From: Rhodocyclaceae bacterium
Lineage (GTDB): Bacteria; Pseudomonadota; Gammaproteobacteria; Burkholderiales; Rhodocyclaceae
DNA length: 51,523 nucleotides
Assembly: GCA_020445785.1 (NCBI GenBank)
Contig: JAGRFZ010000030.1
Span: 1,699 to 53,221 of the forward strand
Direction: 5' to 3'
The notes under the pieces were generated by a model. That model ran no database searches, was not told the DNA's origin, and saw only the letters and a list, made by a program, of their open reading frames with translations. This document shows, in pieces, positions 27,294 through 37,459 of the stretch (positions are counted from its first letter, which is position 1; every line of letters starts with the position of its first letter). Position numbers and translations under genes: made by a program.

Positions 27294-29252
27294 TCAGCGC
27301 TCGGCCGCCGCGGCTTCGGCGGCGTCCGTGGTCGTTTGCTGTGCAGACTCCGCGCCCTCGACCGCGGCACGGTCGGCAGCTTCGGTCGCGGCCTCGACGC
27401 GGACCACGGCCGACTCGGCCTCCTCGACCACCGCCTGCGCTTCCGCGGCAGGGCCGTCGGCTGCCGCCGGCTCCGCCACCGATTGCGCGGCGGTCTCGGC
27501 AGCTTCCGCGGGCGGCGACTCGACCGCCGCCTCGGCCGTGGCAGCGCCGTCCGGCGCCGACACCTCGGGCGTCACAGCCGTCTGTTCGGCGGCTTCCGCC
27601 GCAGCAGCGGTTTCGGGTGCTGCCTCGGACTGCGGGGCGGTCTCGGCCTGGGGCGCCGCTTCGACCACGGGGGCCGCCTCGGCGTCCGCGGCCGGCGTAG
27701 ACGCTGCCTCTGCAGCCTCCGGCGCAGGCGCCGATTCCTCGGCGGGTGCGGCCGTAGTCTCGGCTGTCGCCTCCGGCGCAGGGGCCGAAACCTCGGCGGC
27801 TGCGGCTGCGGCCGCGGCCTCGGGTGCCGCCTCCGGCGCTTCGGCTGGCGTTGGCGCCACGGCTGCCTCTGCGGCTTCGGCGGGTGCCGGCGATTCGCTG
27901 GCAACCGCAGCCGGCTCTTCCGCCGGCGCCGCGGCCTCTTCCGCCGGCGCCGCGGCTTCGGCCGGTGCCGACGGTTCGCTGGCGGCGACCGCCGGCGCTT
28001 CTTCGGCCGCCGGCTCCGCCGCTGGCGGCTCCGCGGCGGCCGCCGCGCCGGCACTGATCGCCGGCGAACGCTCCTGCAGCGCACGCAGCTCGGTGTAGGT
28101 CTGCTCCAGCATCGGGAGCTCGTCCGCGTCGAGCTTGACCCGGGCCAACTCGTCGAGTTGCGTCAGGGCATGCCCGACCACTTCGGTACCGGTATCGAAA
28201 TAGCCCCGCAGCCACTCCGACGCCAGTTGGAGATCGGTGTGATAGGTCTTGTCGTCCCGTGCCAGCAGCGAGAGCCGCGCCGACAACAGGCGCAGTCGCA
28301 GATTCTCGCGCAGGAAGACATCCTGCGAGGGCGAGATCAGCGCCGGGTCGGGCCGATCGAGTCGTTCGATGCGCACCAGCGAGCTGATCTCTGCCCACAG
28401 ATCGCGACCCGCCTGCTTGAGCTTCTCGGGCACGCCCTCGGGAATCGGCGCCTCGCCCATGTCGGTCTTGGGCGGCGACTTGGTATAGGCCAGCGGCATC
28501 CGCTCGATCGCCGAAACCAGCACCTCGAGGCGGGCCGCGATGCCGACCACGTCGAGGCGCGGCGCGCCGGCGAGCTTTTCGATGTCCTTCAGCAGCGCCT
28601 TGCGCAGTCGCACCAGGGACATGGCGTCGGCCCGAGCCAGCCGCGTCTCCGCAGCCCGCAGGGCGGCCAGCGCCGCGTCGATGTTGCCGGCCAGCTGCAG
28701 TTGCTGCAGCGCCAGGCCGAGCGTCTGTTCGACCTCGATCAAGAGCTGGTCCTCTCGATTGCGGGCCAGCGACTCATACAGGGCGCCGATCGCCGCCTGC
28801 TGCCGGCGGGTATCGGCCAGTTCGGCCTCGGCGGTGGCCAGACGGCGCTGCAGGTCGGCCACCGACTCCAGGCCCTGGCGTGCCGCAACCCGGGCAGCGC
28901 GGGCAATCTCCTCGCCCTCGCCGGTACGCGCATTGACGTCGCTGCGCAGCACGTCTGCGTCGCGCTGCAGGTCGCGAGCGCTCTCGCGCAGGGTCTGGGC
29001 GTCCTGGCGCATGGCCTGCATCACCTCGCCGGATGACTTGCCCTGGTACCAGAGCCAGCCAATCGCCGCAAACGCGAGCAACAGGCCGATCAACAGTATC
29101 GGGACGAGGCGGGAACCACCTCCGCTCTCCGGGGTCTGGTCGTACTCGGGTGTCTCGTGTTCCACACCCGAGCCCTCCGCCTGCGCGCTCGTGCCCTGGT
29201 TCGCTTCGGACGCAGGCGACGCCGAAGTCAGCACTGAGGTCTCTTGGTTCAT
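27294..29252 (-). CDS. hemX: HemX protein with long Ala/Pro/Glu-rich C-terminal tail
   Basis: Membrane protein of the hemCDXY operon, often annotated as a uroporphyrinogen methyltransferase although that activity is doubtful. The 652-residue protein has an acidic N-terminal cytoplasmic region, one transmembrane helix (about 48-68, LVPILLIGLLLAFAAIGWLW), a coiled coil (about 75-150) and the family core to about 395 (LLIEVEQTLGLALQQLQLAG, LLSARLSLLARDD). The last 255 residues are almost wholly Ala, Glu, Pro, Thr and Ser. That tail is far longer than in HemX proteins I know and is encoded by GC-rich imperfect repeats. It starts nine bases after the hemD stop. Confidence 0.92.
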   Translation of the reverse strand: MNQETSVLTSASPASEANQGTSAQAEGSGVEHETPEYDQTPESGGGSRLVPILLIGLLLAFAAIGWLWYQGKSSGEVMQAMRQDAQTLRESARDLQRDADVLRSDVNARTGEGEEIARAARVAARQGLESVADLQRRLATAEAELADTRRQQAAIGALYESLARNREDQLLIEVEQTLGLALQQLQLAGNIDAALAALRAAETRLARADAMSLVRLRKALLKDIEKLAGAPRLDVVGIAARLEVLVSAIERMPLAYTKSPPKTDMGEAPIPEGVPEKLKQAGRDLWAEISSLVRIERLDRPDPALISPSQDVFLRENLRLRLLSARLSLLARDDKTYHTDLQLASEWLRGYFDTGTEVVGHALTQLDELARVKLDADELPMLEQTYTELRALQERSPAISAGAAAAAEPPAAEPAAEEAPAVAASEPSAPAEAAAPAEEAAAPAEEPAAVASESPAPAEAAEAAVAPTPAEAPEAAPEAAAAAAAAEVSAPAPEATAETTAAPAEESAPAPEAAEAASTPAADAEAAPVVEAAPQAETAPQSEAAPETAAAAEAAEQTAVTPEVSAPDGAATAEAAVESPPAEAAETAAQSVAEPAAADGPAAEAQAVVEEAESAVVRVEAATEAADRAAVEGAESAQQTTTDAAEAAAAER

Positions 29253-29261
29253 TGGGCAATC

Positions 29262-30044
29262 TTAACCGACACGTTCAAAATGGGCATCCAGTCCGGCCAT
29301 TATTCCTGAATCTCCGGCACCGGTCGTGACAATCGTTTCGAATCCGAGCGCAGCAGCGCGTTCGGCAATCCGCGGGTGCGGCGCGAACACCGGCAGGCTG
29401 CGCAGTACTTCGAGGCCGCTTTCGCCAGCGAGAACCCCGAGGTTGTCGAGCGCTTCGCTGCTGGTCACGACGAGCGCGGCCAGCCGCCCTTCCCGCGCCG
29501 CGTCGAGCAGCACGCGGGCATCACCGGGCGGCGGTCGGCGCCGATAGCAGCTCACGTGACGGACCCGCGCACCTCGCCGCGCCGCCTCGCGGCCGAGCAG
29601 GTCGCGCCCGCCGTCGCCGCGCACGATCAACAGGCCGCGGCCGGCGAGCGCCGCAGGCGAGAATTCGGGGAGTGCCAACACGGCTTCGCTGTCGGCCCCG
29701 GTCTCGGGGGCAATCACGCTTTCGAAGCCCTGCCGCTCGAGCGCCGCGCGGGTGCCTTGGCCAACCCCGGCGACCCGCAGCCACGCTGGCCAACCCACCC
29801 GCCCACCGAGCACGGCAAGGCCGTGTTCGACGGCGTTCGGGCTGACGAAGAACGCAATGTCGTATTCGGCGAGCGTGGCCCGGACGGCGCGAATCTCGTC
29901 CGAATCGTCGATCGCTTCGATGATGATCAGCGGAAAGCGCAGCGCAATACCACCGCGCGCCTCGATCCCTGCGGCGAGCGCTTCGCTTTGGGCCTCGGGC
30001 CGGGTTACCGCGATGCACCGGCCCCTCAGGGTGGCGGGGCTCAC
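29262..30044 (-). CDS. hemD: Uroporphyrinogen-III synthase
   Basis: Closes hydroxymethylbilane into uroporphyrinogen III. The 260-residue protein has the expected two-lobed layout: an opening CIAVTRPEAQSEALAAGIE, then FVSPNAVEHGL, LLIVRGDGGRDLLG, and LAALVVTSSEALDNL, ending near VTTGAGDSGIMAGL. The family is poorly conserved, but these blocks and the position between hemC and hemX are convincing. A GTG start is used nine bases after the hemC stop. No ATG upstream fits. Confidence 0.94.
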   Translation of the reverse strand: MSPATLRGRCIAVTRPEAQSEALAAGIEARGGIALRFPLIIIEAIDDSDEIRAVRATLAEYDIAFFVSPNAVEHGLAVLGGRVGWPAWLRVAGVGQGTRAALERQGFESVIAPETGADSEAVLALPEFSPAALAGRGLLIVRGDGGRDLLGREAARRGARVRHVSCYRRRPPPGDARVLLDAAREGRLAALVVTSSEALDNLGVLAGESGLEVLRSLPVFAPHPRIAERAAALGFETIVTTGAGDSGIMAGLDAHFERVG

Positions 30045-30053
30045 CGCTCGGAC

Positions 30054-30992
30054 TCAGCCGAGCTCGGCGAGAATCTGGTCGGCCCCCTGGGCCCTCAACT
30101 CGTCGGCCAGCGCCTGGCCGAGCGCCTCCGCGCCCTCTGCCGCGCCCGAGCGTTCGCTGCGCGCGAAGCGGGTGCCATCCGGCCGGGCAACGAAGCCACG
30201 CAACCACAGTGCGCCGTCGCGCGATATCGCGTAGGCGCCGAGCGGCACCTCGCAACTGCCTGCCAGCGCCCTCGATACGGCCCGCTCGGCGGCGACGCAG
30301 GCTGCGGTCATCGGGTCGTTGAGGGGCGCCATCCATGCCGCGACTTCCGGCCGGGCAGCCAGCGCCTCGATCCCGAGCGCGCCCTGCCCCGCGGCCGGCA
30401 GCGAGACTTCGGCCGGCAGTTCGGCGCGAATGCGCGCGGCCAGACCCAGTCGCTTCAGACCCGCCGCGGCAAGAATGATCGCGTCGTACTGACCCTCGTC
30501 GAGCTTGCGCAGTCGGGTATCGAGGTTGCCCCGCAGGCTGGTCACCGCGAGCATCGGGTACTGGGCATGGAGCTGGGCTTCGCGGCGCAGGCTGGACGTG
30601 CCGACCACCGCCCCCGGCGGCATGTCGTCGAGGCTGTCGTAGCGGTTGGAGACGAAGGCGTCGAGCGGCACCTCGCGCTCCGACACACAAACCAGCGAAA
30701 ACTCGTCGGCCAGTTGCATCGGCACGTCCTTCATCGAATGCACGGCGATGTCGGCACGCCGATCGAGCAGCGCGGTCTCGAGTTCCTTGACGAACAGTCC
30801 CTTGCCGCCGACCTTGGCGAGCGGCCGATCGAGAATCTGGTCGCCGCGCGTGGTCATGCCGAGCAATTCGACGCTGCAGGTCGGATACAGTGCCTCGAGG
30901 CGTGCCTTGACATGCTCGGCCTGCCACAGCGCAAGCCGGCTCTCACGGGTGGCGATGACGATGCGGCTGGGTACGGGATTGGGCTCGGTCAC
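30054..30992 (-). CDS. hemC: Porphobilinogen deaminase (hydroxymethylbilane synthase)
   Basis: Polymerises four porphobilinogens. The 312-residue protein begins with a GTG at 30992 ([29 protein letters not shown]). It contains [57 protein letters not shown], and the cofactor-binding cysteine near residue 245 in [11 protein letters not shown]. This is the normal length and set of motifs. It is the first gene of the minus-strand hem operon and diverges from ppc across 175 bases. Confidence 0.96.
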   Translation of the reverse strand: MTEPNPVPSRIVIATRESRLALWQAEHVKARLEALYPTCSVELLGMTTRGDQILDRPLAKVGGKGLFVKELETALLDRRADIAVHSMKDVPMQLADEFSLVCVSEREVPLDAFVSNRYDSLDDMPPGAVVGTSSLRREAQLHAQYPMLAVTSLRGNLDTRLRKLDEGQYDAIILAAAGLKRLGLAARIRAELPAEVSLPAAGQGALGIEALAARPEVAAWMAPLNDPMTAACVAAERAVSRALAGSCEVPLGAYAISRDGALWLRGFVARPDGTRFARSERSGAAEGAEALGQALADELRAQGADQILAELG

Positions 30993-31167
30993 GGCAGGCT
31001 CGCTCGAATTGGGGTCGTCGGCAACGTTGCCGCAGCGTCGGTACGCTCGTCGCAACGCAACATCAGGGTTCGCACCTATGGCGCTGACAGCGGCAGCGAT
31101 TCTAGCATGGGGAACGACGACCCCCGGGCCCCGCCCGAAGCATGCAAAACCGACCCGCGGAGACGGC

Positions 31168-33897
31168 ATGGAGCAGGACAAGGATCTACCACTGCGTGAG
31201 GATGTACGCCTGCTCGGGCGCCTGCTCGGCGACACCGTGCGGGCCTGCGAGGGAGACGATGTCTTCGCCGTGATCGAACGGGTACGCCAGTGCTCGGTGC
31301 GCTTTCGCCGCGACGACGATCTGGACGCCCGGCGCGAACTCGAGGCAAGCCTCGACGCCCTCTCACGTGACGACACGATCCACGTCGTGCGTGCCTTCAG
31401 CTATTTCTCGCACCTCGCCAATCTGGCGGAAGACCAGCACCACATCCGGCGCTCCCGCGCCCACCTCATCGCCGGCTCGCCGGCGCGGGACGGCAGCCTC
31501 GCCCACGCCCTCGAACGCGCCGGCGACGGCGGCATCGACGCCGCTGCGCTCGCCGGCTTCTTCACCACCGCGCTGGTGGTACCGGTCCTCACGGCGCACC
31601 CCACCGAGGTGCAGCGGAAGAGCATCCTCAACTGCCAGATGGCGATCGCCCGCCTGCTCGACGAGCGTGACCGGATGGCGCTGACGCCCGACGAGGCGGC
31701 GGACAACGACGAGGCGCTTCGCCGCGGCGTACTGACCCTGTGGCAAACCCGGATGCTGCGCCCGGCCAAGCTGGCGGTCGCCGACGAGATCGCCAACGGC
31801 CTCTCCTACCACGACTACACCTTTCTGGCGGAACTGCCGCGCCTGTATTGCTGGCTCGAGGATCACCTCGCCGCCGACGGCCTGCGGACCGAGTTGCCGC
31901 CCTTCCTGCGCATCGGCAGTTGGATCGGCGGCGATCGCGACGGCAACCCCTTCGTCACCGCCTCGGTGCTGCGCGACGCGCTGCGGATGCAGAGCGAGCG
32001 GGCGCTTGCCCACTATGAACGCGAACTCGTCGTGCTCGCCTCCCAGCTTTCGCTGGCGAGCCTGCTGGTGCCGGCATCGGATGCCCTGCTGGCACTCGCC
32101 GACGCCGCAGGCGGCGTCAATCCCCATCGCGATGACGAGCCCTATCGCCGGGCGCTCGAGCATATCGGCGCACGACTTGCCGCGAGCCGCCGACAACTGG
32201 CCATCGGCGCTGCAGCGGACGCTTCGGCCGGTGCGTACGGCAGTGCCGAGGCGCTCGCCGCGGACCTCCAGGTGGTGCACGACTCCCTCGTCGCCAACGG
32301 CTCGGAACAATTGGCGCGGGGACGCCTGCGGCGGCTGCGGCGAGCCGTTTCCGTCTTCGGCTTTCACCTGGCTTCGCTCGACCTGCGGCAGAACTCGGAC
32401 GTCCATGAGCGGGTCGTGGCGGAACTGCTCGAAGTGGCGCGCCCCGGCACCGCCTATCGTGCGCTCGGCGAAGAGGCGCGCATTGCGTTGCTGGCCCAGG
32501 CGGTGACCAATCCACGCCCGCTGCATTCGCCGTATCTCACCTATTCGGACGAGACCGACGACGAACTCGAGATCTTCGCGGCGGCCCGCATGGCCCACCA
32601 TCGCTACGGACGAAACTCGGTGCCGAACTGCATCATCTCCAAGGCGGACGGCGTCTCCGACGTGCTCGAACTGGCGCTGCTGCTGAAGGAGTCCGGGCTG
32701 GTCGATCCGGTTGCGGGCCGGCTGGCGGTCAACATCATCCCGTTGTTCGAGACCATCGGCGATCTCGAGGCGGCACCGGCAACCATGGATCGTCTGTTCT
32801 CGCTGCCGGCCTACAAGCAGTTGCTGGCCTCGCGGGAGATGACCCAGGAGGTCATGCTCGGCTACTCCGATTCGAACAAGGACGGCGGCTTCCTGAGCTC
32901 CGGCTGGTCCCTCTACAAGGCCGAGATCGCGCTGATCGAGGTGTTTCGCCGCCACGGCGTGCGCATGCGCCTGTTCCACGGCCGCGGTGGCTCGGTCGGG
33001 CGCGGTGGCGGCCCCAGCTACCAGGCCATCCTGGCGCAGCCGGGCGGCGCGGTGCAGGGCCAGATCCGGCTCACCGAGCAAGGCGAGGTGATTGCCGCCA
33101 AGTACGGCAATGCCGAGGTCGGCCGACGCAATCTCGAAGTGCTGGTGGCGGCGACGATGGAGGCCAGCCTGTTCGCCGACGCCGAGCCGGCGCCCAGGCC
33201 GGAAGACCTGGAGGCGATGGACGAGCTGTCGGCGCACGCCTATCGCGCCTACCGCGCCCTGGTCTACGAGACGGACGGCTTCGAGCGCTATTTCCGCGAA
33301 TCGACCGTGATCGGCGAGATCGCCAACCTCAACATCGGTTCCCGTCCGGCCTCTCGCAAGAAGACCACCGCGATCGAGGATCTGCGTGCCATCCCGTGGG
33401 TGTTCAGTTGGTCCCAATGCCGGCTGATGCTGCCCGGCTGGTATGGCTTCGGCTCGGCCGTGGCGGCCTTCCTGGCGCGCCACGGCGAGCCGGGTCTGGC
33501 CCACCTGCAGGCCATGAACCGGGACTGGGGGTTCTTCTCGACCCTGCTGTCGAACATGGACATGGTACTGGCCAAGACCGACATCGCGATCGCCAGCCGC
33601 TACGCCGGGCTGGTCACCGACGCCACCCTGCGCGACCGCATCTTCGGGCGCATCCGAGCCGAACACGCGGCCACGATCCAGGCGCTGCTCGAGATCACCG
33701 GTCAGCGGGAACTGCTCGACGGCAATCCGCTGCTCAGGCGATCGATACGCAACCGCTTCCCCTATCTCGATCCGCTCAACCACGTCCAGGTCGAACTGCT
33801 CCATCGCCACCGGGAGGGCAGCGACGACGACCGCATCAAGCGCGGCATCCACCTCTCGATCAACGGCATCGCCGCCGGCTTGCGCAACAGCGGCTGA
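31168..33897 (+). CDS. ppc: Phosphoenolpyruvate carboxylase
   Basis: Forms oxaloacetate from phosphoenolpyruvate and bicarbonate; anaplerotic enzyme. The 909-residue protein has the catalytic-His block [12 protein letters not shown] (His near 142), [44 protein letters not shown], and the C-terminal [12 protein letters not shown] that reaches the active site. All catalytic segments look intact. The ATG at 31168 follows cggaga; upstream in-frame sequence is not coding. It converges with algR 13 bases downstream of its stop. The 175-base gap to hemC serves both divergent promoters. Confidence 0.97.
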   Translation: MEQDKDLPLREDVRLLGRLLGDTVRACEGDDVFAVIERVRQCSVRFRRDDDLDARRELEASLDALSRDDTIHVVRAFSYFSHLANLAEDQHHIRRSRAHLIAGSPARDGSLAHALERAGDGGIDAAALAGFFTTALVVPVLTAHPTEVQRKSILNCQMAIARLLDERDRMALTPDEAADNDEALRRGVLTLWQTRMLRPAKLAVADEIANGLSYHDYTFLAELPRLYCWLEDHLAADGLRTELPPFLRIGSWIGGDRDGNPFVTASVLRDALRMQSERALAHYERELVVLASQLSLASLLVPASDALLALADAAGGVNPHRDDEPYRRALEHIGARLAASRRQLAIGAAADASAGAYGSAEALAADLQVVHDSLVANGSEQLARGRLRRLRRAVSVFGFHLASLDLRQNSDVHERVVAELLEVARPGTAYRALGEEARIALLAQAVTNPRPLHSPYLTYSDETDDELEIFAAARMAHHRYGRNSVPNCIISKADGVSDVLELALLLKESGLVDPVAGRLAVNIIPLFETIGDLEAAPATMDRLFSLPAYKQLLASREMTQEVMLGYSDSNKDGGFLSSGWSLYKAEIALIEVFRRHGVRMRLFHGRGGSVGRGGGPSYQAILAQPGGAVQGQIRLTEQGEVIAAKYGNAEVGRRNLEVLVAATMEASLFADAEPAPRPEDLEAMDELSAHAYRAYRALVYETDGFERYFRESTVIGEIANLNIGSRPASRKKTTAIEDLRAIPWVFSWSQCRLMLPGWYGFGSAVAAFLARHGEPGLAHLQAMNRDWGFFSTLLSNMDMVLAKTDIAIASRYAGLVTDATLRDRIFGRIRAEHAATIQALLEITGQRELLDGNPLLRRSIRNRFPYLDPLNHVQVELLHRHREGSDDDRIKRGIHLSINGIAAGLRNSG

Positions 33898-33910
33898 GTC
33901 CGGCCGGGGG

Positions 33911-34663
33911 TCAGAGCTTCAGCGCCGCCTTTACCGAGGGCCACTGGCGACGGCTGATGGACAGTGGTTGGCCGACACCGTCGAGCAATACGGCCCAGTG
34001 GGGATCGCCCTCGCTGCCGCCCTGGCGTTCGACGCCGAGCACCGCGGAACGCGCCACCAGGCAGTTGCGGTGAATGCGCAGAAAGCGTGACCCGAACTCC
34101 TCTTCGAGCTGCACCAGGGATTCGTCGAGGACGTAGTCGCGCTCGATGGTATGGGCGGTGACGTACTTCAGTTCGGCCTTGAGGTAGCGCACTTCGTCGA
34201 CCGGAACCAGCAGAATGCGGCCACGCTCGGTGACGCTGAAATTGACCCGGGCGCCGTCGGCTTGCTCCCCCTCTTCCTCCTTGCCGCGGGCGCGCCGGAA
34301 CTTGCCGAGGGCCTCCGCCAACCGCGATGCCCGTACCGGCTTCAGCAGGTAGTCGATCGCGGCGACGTCGAACGCGGTGACGGCATACTCGTCGTAGGCG
34401 GTGGTGAAGATCACCCCGGGTGCGTTGGGCCGTTCCGACACCTGCCGCGCAAATTCGACGCCATCCATCACCGGCATGCGAACGTCGGCGAAAACCAGGT
34501 CCACCTCCTCGCTGTCGAGCAGGCGCAGGGCCTCGGCCCCGTTGGCCACCATCGCCACCACCTGGGTCGGCTCCTCGCCGGCAATGTCGCCGAGCAGATC
34601 CCGCATGCGGGCTCGGGCCAGCGCTTCGTCATCGACGATCAGCACCTTCATCGGTTCACTCAT
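33911..34663 (-). CDS. algR: LytTR-family response regulator, AlgR-like
   Basis: Two-component response regulator. The 250-residue protein has a receiver domain with the acidic pair in LIVDDEA, phosphoacceptor Asp60 (LVFADVRMP), a conserved Thr in IFTTAYDEYAV and Lys in LKPVRA. A LytTR DNA-binding domain follows (about 145-245), with FLRIHRNCLVA. The stop lies 13 bases from the convergent ppc stop. The gene overlaps the end of the histidine kinase gene upstream, so the two are translationally coupled. An internal ATG (MKVLIVDDEA) is an alternative start. Confidence 0.93.
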   Translation of the reverse strand: MSEPMKVLIVDDEALARARMRDLLGDIAGEEPTQVVAMVANGAEALRLLDSEEVDLVFADVRMPVMDGVEFARQVSERPNAPGVIFTTAYDEYAVTAFDVAAIDYLLKPVRASRLAEALGKFRRARGKEEEGEQADGARVNFSVTERGRILLVPVDEVRYLKAELKYVTAHTIERDYVLDESLVQLEEEFGSRFLRIHRNCLVARSAVLGVERQGGSEGDPHWAVLLDGVGQPLSISRRQWPSVKAALKL

Positions 34664-35646
34664 GCGGCCTTCCTCCGGTATGGCAGGCGAATGCGGACGC
34701 GATACTGGTCGGCATCCGCCTCGACCGCCAACGATGCCTCAAGGTCGTAGAACAGCATCAGGCGCTCGCGAATGTTGTCCATCGCCATCTGATTGCCGGC
34801 ATGTGCCGACCCTGCCCGGGCCACCGGGTTGCTCACCTCCAGCACCACATCGCTCCCCCGCAATACACCCTTGACACCGACCATCCCCGGCTCGGACAGC
34901 GGTTCGATCCCATGATAGACCGCGTTTTCGACGAGCGGCTGCAGCATCAGCGGCGGAATCAGCGCGTCGCCGGGCAGATCGTCCACGTCCACATCGACCT
35001 GCAGGCGATCGCCCAGGCGCAGACGCTCCAGCCCCAGATAGCGTTCGCATAACGCCAGTTCGTCGTCAATGGTAATCAGTTCGCGATTTTCCTTCATCAC
35101 CGAACGAAACACATCCGACATTTCCTCGAGGGCCTGCTCGGCGCGCCGGGGGTCGCTGCGGATGACGCCGAGCACGGCGTTGAGACTGTTGAACAGAAAA
35201 TGGGGGCGCATGCGCACCGTCAATGCCTGCAATCGGGCCTCCGCCAGCGACGGCGTCAGCAACTTCTCGCGATAGTCGAAATAGGCAAGCGCCACTGCCG
35301 CCATCGCCGCCGCCCAGAACGCCGCGCCGATCCACCCATAGGCGGTGCTGCCCGCCATGGCCTCCGACAGGCCGGTGCTCGCCACGGCGATCACCAGCAC
35401 CAGCCCCGCGGCACTGCGGTAACGGACTGCAGCCAGCGAAGGCTGGAACAGATACAGCAGCGACACGCTCAGAAAGAGGGGCAGTTCCAGGCGCGCCGCC
35501 AGCAGCAGGGCCCGCTGCGGCAGATCGGACGGCGCGATCGACTGCACCGCGACGGTGACGCCGGCTGCGGCGTGCACCAGCAGCAGCAATCTGAGAATGA
35601 TCCCGAAGTTGCGGAAATCCGGAAGATGCCGGGCTCGGCCTTGCAT
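34660..35646 (-). CDS. algZ: LytS/AlgZ-type membrane histidine kinase
   Basis: Membrane sensor kinase of the His_kinase family, partner of the adjacent AlgR-like regulator. The 328-residue protein has four or more membrane helices in its first 125 residues and the phosphorylated His149 in RMRPHFLFNSLNAVLG. The ATP-binding block LMLQPLVENAVYHGIEPL and the late block DNIRERLMLFY follow. Starting at 35646 removes an implausible Arg/Pro-rich extension. The start lies at an AT-rich junction facing argH. Its stop overlaps the algR start. Confidence 0.92.
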   Translation of the reverse strand: MQGRARHLPDFRNFGIILRLLLLVHAAAGVTVAVQSIAPSDLPQRALLLAARLELPLFLSVSLLYLFQPSLAAVRYRSAAGLVLVIAVASTGLSEAMAGSTAYGWIGAAFWAAAMAAVALAYFDYREKLLTPSLAEARLQALTVRMRPHFLFNSLNAVLGVIRSDPRRAEQALEEMSDVFRSVMKENRELITIDDELALCERYLGLERLRLGDRLQVDVDVDDLPGDALIPPLMLQPLVENAVYHGIEPLSEPGMVGVKGVLRGSDVVLEVSNPVARAGSAHAGNQMAMDNIRERLMLFYDLEASLAVEADADQYRVRIRLPYRRKAA

Positions 35647-35815
35647 TTGATTTATACTCGATCGTTCGCCGGACGCGCACATTCCGCAAGCTAAGGGGCA
35701 TGAGCCGCCATTGGCCGGTGGCCGTTCCGAGCGGCCGCCCGGACGTGACGGGCGGCGGAGCGAAACGCACGCACCCGCCTGCGCAAGAGTCCTGATCCTT
35801 GAAGACCCCGGAATT

Positions 35816-37303
35816 ATGTCAGACAGTTTGCCCGCACCCCAGCACCAGCCCGAGGGTGCCCGTTCCGAACCGGACAAGGCCTGGTCCGGCCGCTTCTCCG
35901 AGCCCGTATCCGAGTTGGTCAAGCGCTATACCGCCTCGGTGTTCTTCGATCGGCGCATGGCCGCCCACGACATTCGCGGTTCTCTCGCCCACGCCCGCAT
36001 GCTCGCCCGCCAACAGATCATCTCTGCCACCGACCTCACCGACATCGAGCGCGGCCTGGCACAAGTCGGCGACGAGGTCGCGAACGGCAGCTTCGCGTGG
36101 AGCCTGGACGACGAAGATGTCCATCTGAACATCGAAAGACGGCTCACCGCCCTGGTCGGCGACGCCGGCAAGCGGCTCCACACCGGCCGCTCTCGCAACG
36201 ACCAGGTCGCCACCGACATCCGTCTCTGGCTGCGCGACGCAATCGACCGCATCCATACCCTGCTGGCCGAGCTGCAGGGCCGGCTGCTGGATCTGGCCGA
36301 GGTTCACGCCGAGACGCCACTTCCCGGGTTCACCCACTTGCAGGTGGCGCAGCCGGTGACCTTCGGCCATCACCTGATGGCGTACTTCGAGATGGCCTCG
36401 CGTGACGCGGAACGCTTCGTCGACTGCCGCCGCCGGACCAATCGCCTGCCCCTCGGAGCCGCGGCACTGGCCGGCACCAGCTTCCCCATCGACCGCGAGT
36501 CGGTGGCGGCCGAATTGGGCTTCGACGGCGTCTGCGAGAATTCCCTCGATGCGGTCTCGGATCGCGACTTCGCCATCGAATTCACGGCCGCCTGTGCGCT
36601 CACCATGACCCACCTGTCGCGCATGTCCGAGGAGTTGATCCTTTGGATGAGCCCGCGCGTCGGTTTCATCGATCTCGCCGATCGATTCTGTACCGGCAGT
36701 TCGATCATGCCGCAGAAGAAGAACCCGGACGTGCCGGAATTGGTGCGCGGCAAGACCGGACGCGTCAATGGCCATCTGGTTGCCTTGCTGACCCTGATGA
36801 AGGGCCAGCCGCTGGCCTACAACAAGGACAACCAGGAGGACAAGGAGCCGCTGTTCGACGCCGCCGATACCCTGATCGATACACTGCGCATCTACGCCGA
36901 CATGATTCCCGGCATCCGTGTCCGGGCCGACAACATGCGGGCGGCACTGACCCAGGGATTCGCCACCGCGACCGATCTGGCCGACTATCTGGTCAAGAAG
37001 GGGCTGCCCTTTCGCGACGCCCATGAGGCGGTGGCACTCGCCGTGCGGGCCGCCGAAGATCAGGGATGCGATCTGCCCGAACTGGGGCTCGACGGCCTGC
37101 GCCGGGCGATGCAGGCCGTCGCCGGTGCGGGCGATCGGCTCGCGGACGACGTCGCCTCGGCCCTCACGGTCGAGGGCGCCCTGCAGGCGCGGCGGCACAT
37201 CGGCGGCACCGCACCGGAGCAGGTACGCGCCGCGATCGCGCGCGCCCGGGAACGGTTGCGCCGGCCGAAGCCGGATTCGACCCTGGCGGCGGACCAGCGC
37301 TAG
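35816..37303 (+). CDS. argH: Argininosuccinate lyase
   Basis: Last enzyme of arginine synthesis, releasing fumarate and arginine. The 495-residue protein has the fumarase/aspartase superfamily signature [11 protein letters not shown] near residue 294, the block [20 protein letters not shown], and [16 protein letters not shown]. The first 25 residues are extra relative to most homologues, so the true start may be slightly downstream, but 35816 is the first plausible ATG. It diverges from algZ with a 169-base gap and precedes the kinase gene by 156 bases. Confidence 0.96.
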   Translation: MSDSLPAPQHQPEGARSEPDKAWSGRFSEPVSELVKRYTASVFFDRRMAAHDIRGSLAHARMLARQQIISATDLTDIERGLAQVGDEVANGSFAWSLDDEDVHLNIERRLTALVGDAGKRLHTGRSRNDQVATDIRLWLRDAIDRIHTLLAELQGRLLDLAEVHAETPLPGFTHLQVAQPVTFGHHLMAYFEMASRDAERFVDCRRRTNRLPLGAAALAGTSFPIDRESVAAELGFDGVCENSLDAVSDRDFAIEFTAACALTMTHLSRMSEELILWMSPRVGFIDLADRFCTGSSIMPQKKNPDVPELVRGKTGRVNGHLVALLTLMKGQPLAYNKDNQEDKEPLFDAADTLIDTLRIYADMIPGIRVRADNMRAALTQGFATATDLADYLVKKGLPFRDAHEAVALAVRAAEDQGCDLPELGLDGLRRAMQAVAGAGDRLADDVASALTVEGALQARRHIGGTAPEQVRAAIARARERLRRPKPDSTLAADQR

Positions 37304-37459
37304 CCGTGTCGGGAACTCGCAGCAGCGACGACGCGACGCAAGGCATCCGCGCCGACCAGCGTTCGCCCGCCGGCATCGCGTGCTGACCGTACAGGATACG
37401 CTCGCCGGGCCGTACGGCCGCGGCCGCCGACGACGCTTCGGGAGGCTGCCCCCGGTTTG

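Noticed and set aside
26637-29036. A 799-codon plus-strand frame, Gly/Arg-rich, opposite hemX and hemY
   Set aside because: It is the antisense of the Ala/Glu repeats of hemX and of hemY; composition explains it.
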